Positions 61,277 to 64,000 of a stretch of DNA of 64,000 bases are shown here, piece after piece. How positions within the stretch are numbered: the stretch's first letter is position 1; each line of letters opens with the position of its first letter. Source of the DNA: Flavobacterium sp. UBA6135 (GTDB lineage Bacteria > Bacteroidota > Bacteroidia > Flavobacteriales > Flavobacteriaceae); assembly GCF_002428305.1 (NCBI RefSeq), contig NZ_DIVJ01000040.1:229-64228 (forward strand), written 5' to 3'. Made by a program: the position numbers and the translations under genes. The notes under the pieces are model-generated. The model was given only the letters and a program-made list of their open reading frames with translations, was not told the DNA's origin and did not search any database.

Positions 61277-64000
61277 GTGTTAGATAATATTATAAAATTC
61301 TCCATAAAGAATAAGTTCATCATAGGATTGATGACCTTATTACTTATCATCTGGGGGGTATGGAGTGCCACCAAAATCCCCATTGATGCCCAGCCTGATA
61401 TAACAAACAATCAGGTTCAGATTATTACCCTATCTCCTACATTAGCCGGACAGGAAGTAGAACAATTGGTTACTTTCCCCGTTGAGCAAAGCATCGTCAA
61501 TCTTCCCAATGTAGAAGAAATAAGAAGTATTTCAAGATTTGGACTCTCCGTTGTAACAGTTGTTTTTAAAGACGAAGTAGATATCTATTTTGCTAGACAG
61601 TTAGTCAACGAAAAGCTTAAAGAGGCAGAAGAGCAAATACCGGAAGGAGTTGGTACTCCTGAGCTATCACCAGTGAGTACTGGTCTTGGGGAAGTGTACC
61701 AATATATTCTTCACCCGAAAGAAGGCAGTGAGGATAAATATTCCACAATGGATTTGCGGACAATGCAGGATTGGATTGTTGCCCGCCAACTATACGGTAC
61801 ACCGGGAATTGCCGAAGTCAATAGTTTCGGTGGTTTGCTTAAACAATATGAGGTTTCTGTTAATCCAGATAGGATTAAAGCAATGGATGTCAGTATCTCT
61901 GACATTTTCACGGCACTGGAATCCAATAATCAAAATACCGGAGGTGCCTATATCGATAAGAAGCCGAATGCTTATTTTATTCGGGGAGTAGGTTTGGTCA
62001 CTTCGCTTGAAGATGTAGGAAATATCGTTGTAAAAAACACGAACGGTATTCCAGTATTTATCAAAGATATAGCCGAAGTAAAGTTTGGTCACGCTACCCG
62101 ATACGGAGCGATGACCTATAATGGCGAAGTAGATGCCGTAGGTGGCATTGTAATGATGCTAAAAGGAGAAAATACTTCTGACGTTGTAAGAAATATCAAG
62201 GAAAAATTACCTGTTATCCAACAATCCCTACCTGATGATGTCATAATAGAGCCCTATTTAGATAGAATGGATTTGGTTGATAGGGCAATCAGTACAATTC
62301 AAAAAAACCTCATTGAAGGTGCGCTGATTGTAATTTTTGTGCTAATTCTCTTTTTAGGAAATTTTCGAGCAGGTTTGATAGTCGCATCAGCTATACCATT
62401 ATCAATGCTTTTTGCATTGGGGATGATGAGGCTGTTTGGCGTGAGTGCAAATTTGATGAGTTTGGGAGCTATTGATTTTGGATTGATAGTGGATGGTTCT
62501 TTGATTGTGGTTGAAGCCACTTTGCATCACTTAGGTTTACGAAAATCGAAGCTGAAACTTACCCAAAATGAAATGGATGAGGAAGTTTATGAATCGGCAA
62601 GGAAAATCCGTACAAGTGCTGCTTTTGGAGAAATTATTATCCTCATCGTCTATATCCCTATATTAGCCTTGGTCGGTATAGAAGGAAAAATGTTCAGCCC
62701 AATGGCTCAAACGGTTAGTTTTGCGATTTTGGGTGCATTAATCCTGTCATTTACCTATATCCCGATGATGAGTGCATTGTGTTTATCCAAAAAACCAATC
62801 ACCAAGAAGAATTTCTCCGATAAAATGATAGGCTTTTTGCAAGGTATATATCAACCTTTATTGGAGAAAGCGATAAGAATAAAACATATAGTTGTTGCCG
62901 TTTCGGTAGGAATTTTTGCAATCAGTATTTTCATCTTTTCAAATATGGGAGGAGAATTTTTGCCGAAATTAGGAGAAGGAGATTTTGCGTTTCACTGTAT
63001 CTTACCGCAAGGGACTTCATTGAGTCAAAGTCTTGAAACTTCAATGCAGGCATCAAGGATTATTAAGGAATTTGATGAAGTAAAAATGGTAGTCGGTAAA
63101 ACCGGAGCAGCTGAAGTGCCAACAGACCCTATGCCGCCCGAAGCTACTGACTTAATGATTATCCTGAAACCTCAAAAAGAGTGGAAAACTAAAAAATCGT
63201 ATGACGAGCTTTCAAACGAAATGATGGAGAAACTGGAAAGTATTCCCGGTGTATTCTTTGAAGCCAATCAGCCTATACAGATGCGTTTCAATGAGCTGAT
63301 GACAGGTATCAGGCAGGATGTAGCTGTGAAAATCTTTGGAGAAGATATGGACTCTCTACAAATTTATGCGAATAAGGTTAATAATATCATACAATCAGTG
63401 GAAGGAGTAACAGTCCCACAAGTAGAACGGGTAGCAGGGCTTCCGCAAATCAATATCGAATATGACCGTACACGGATCGCTAATTATGGATTGAACATAG
63501 AGCAAGTAAATGATATTGTCAGTACAGCGTTCGCAGGGAAAGCAGCAGGTGTAGTTTATGAAAATGAGCGCAAGTTTGATTTAGTGGTACGATTGGATGA
63601 AGCTCATAGAGCTTCGATCGAAGATGTGAATAATCTTTTTATTCCGATTCCAAACGGAGACCAGATACCGCTTTCGCAGATTGCCGAGATTGACTATAAA
63701 TTGGGCCCGGCGCAAATCAGTCGTGAAGGAGGTAAACGCAGAATATATGTAGGATTTAATGTCCAGGGAAGAGATGTAGCAAGTATAGTCAATGAAATTC
63801 AGTACAAATTGGCTGATCAGGTTAAGCTACCGACAGGTTATTATTTTACCTATGGTGGTCAGTTTGAAAATCTTCAAAAGGCGACCGACAGATTATTGAT
63901 TGCAGTGCCTATCGCACTACTTCTGATTTTCATTCTATTGTATTTCACTTTCCATTCTCTGAAAGAAGCCATTTTAGTATATACAGCAATTCCGATGAGT
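61277..64000 (+). CDS. czcA: CzcA-type heavy-metal RND efflux pump (3' end outside window)
   Basis: 908 codons visible, frame open to the last base. Start is GTG at 61277: it gives VLDNIIKFSIKNKFIIG, the family N-terminus with TM1, whereas the first ATG (61331) cuts TM1 in half. Signatures: IPIDAQPDITNNQVQI, and the proton-relay segment DFGLIVDGSLIVVE with Asp400 and Asp406, typical of the CzcA (divalent Zn/Co/Cd/Ni) group rather than CusA. Large periplasmic loops follow TM1 and TM7. Works with a CzcB adaptor and CzcC outer-membrane protein, presumably downstream. Confidence 0.93.
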   Translation, partial: MLDNIIKFSIKNKFIIGLMTLLLIIWGVWSATKIPIDAQPDITNNQVQIITLSPTLAGQEVEQLVTFPVEQSIVNLPNVEEIRSISRFGLSVVTVVFKDEVDIYFARQLVNEKLKEAEEQIPEGVGTPELSPVSTGLGEVYQYILHPKEGSEDKYSTMDLRTMQDWIVARQLYGTPGIAEVNSFGGLLKQYEVSVNPDRIKAMDVSISDIFTALESNNQNTGGAYIDKKPNAYFIRGVGLVTSLEDVGNIVVKNTNGIPVFIKDIAEVKFGHATRYGAMTYNGEVDAVGGIVMMLKGENTSDVVRNIKEKLPVIQQSLPDDVIIEPYLDRMDLVDRAISTIQKNLIEGALIVIFVLILFLGNFRAGLIVASAIPLSMLFALGMMRLFGVSANLMSLGAIDFGLIVDGSLIVVEATLHHLGLRKSKLKLTQNEMDEEVYESARKIRTSAAFGEIIILIVYIPILALVGIEGKMFSPMAQTVSFAILGALILSFTYIPMMSALCLSKKPITKKNFSDKMIGFLQGIYQPLLEKAIRIKHIVVAVSVGIFAISIFIFSNMGGEFLPKLGEGDFAFHCILPQGTSLSQSLETSMQASRIIKEFDEVKMVVGKTGAAEVPTDPMPPEATDLMIILKPQKEWKTKKSYDELSNEMMEKLESIPGVFFEANQPIQMRFNELMTGIRQDVAVKIFGEDMDSLQIYANKVNNIIQSVEGVTVPQVERVAGLPQINIEYDRTRIANYGLNIEQVNDIVSTAFAGKAAGVVYENERKFDLVVRLDEAHRASIEDVNNLFIPIPNGDQIPLSQIAEIDYKLGPAQISREGGKRRIYVGFNVQGRDVASIVNEIQYKLADQVKLPTGYYFTYGGQFENLQKATDRLLIAVPIALLLIFILLYFTFHSLKEAILVYTAIPMS

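Noticed and set aside
61617..62520. Short minus-strand ORFs over the RND gene
   Set aside because: Antisense shadows; the plus frame is continuous and has strong family motifs.

Overview
The window looks like a Flavobacteriaceae chromosome, most likely Flavobacterium. It is AT-rich, and signal-peptide lipoproteins end in an LxxC-type box followed by acidic residues. There are T9SS C-terminal sorting domains, a TonB-dependent receptor with a carboxypeptidase-like N-domain, and a complete aerotolerance (Bat) operon. Promoters carry the Bacteroidota -7 motif TAnnTTTG rather than TATAAT. The assignment rests on protein families and promoter style. No rRNA, tRNA or CRISPR array was seen.

Layout. 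1-6.5 kb: the tail of an OmpA-family protein, then a TonB receptor / DUF5689 lipoprotein block divergent from a secreted endonuclease/exonuclease/phosphatase. 6.5-13.6 kb: metabolic genes (3-hydroxyanthranilate dioxygenase, ALDH7-type aldehyde dehydrogenase, aldo/keto reductase) plus PhnA-like, AlbA-domain and phosphoesterase genes. 13.6-23.5 kb: a DUF4382 lipoprotein, then moxR, DUF58, a two-TM protein and batA-batE in one operon. 23.5-32.5 kb: CvpA, pheS, gpsA, an SDR, an M28 membrane peptidase and an acetyltransferase/nitrilase fusion. 32.6-41.9 kb: two tandem short ssb genes with an HRDC gene, then CBS, HDAC-like, HAD, metG, LD-carboxypeptidase and yraN. 41.9-53 kb: a T9SS delta-60 protein, mfd, threonine dehydrogenase, secreted endonuclease I, an exported truncated-haemoglobin lipoprotein operon and amt. 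53-55 kb: a gene of unknown family, a gene-free patch rich in inverted repeats, and exported uraH.

From about 55 kb to the right edge the character changes. A CTnDOT/IntDOT-like tyrosine integrase (Ser in place of the first catalytic Arg) is followed by an unknown cargo gene, two overlapping excisionase-like HTH genes, a 900-bp non-coding region full of inverted repeats, a MobA-like protein and a MobB relaxase. After these come a small Cys/His-rich metal-associated protein and a CzcA-type heavy-metal RND pump that runs off the window. This is the left part of a mobilizable or integrative conjugative element carrying metal resistance. The right end and any tra genes are outside the window.

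The most notable unexplained signals are: (1) a family of non-coding tracts built of imperfect 7-bp units, at eight or more intergenic sites, several arranged as inverted pairs; (2) the inverted-repeat array before the mob genes, a likely oriT, with a separate large nested palindrome; (3) a structured, gene-free patch at 54.3-54.5 kb; (4) at least four genes whose only plausible start is TTG, three of them at gene junctions.
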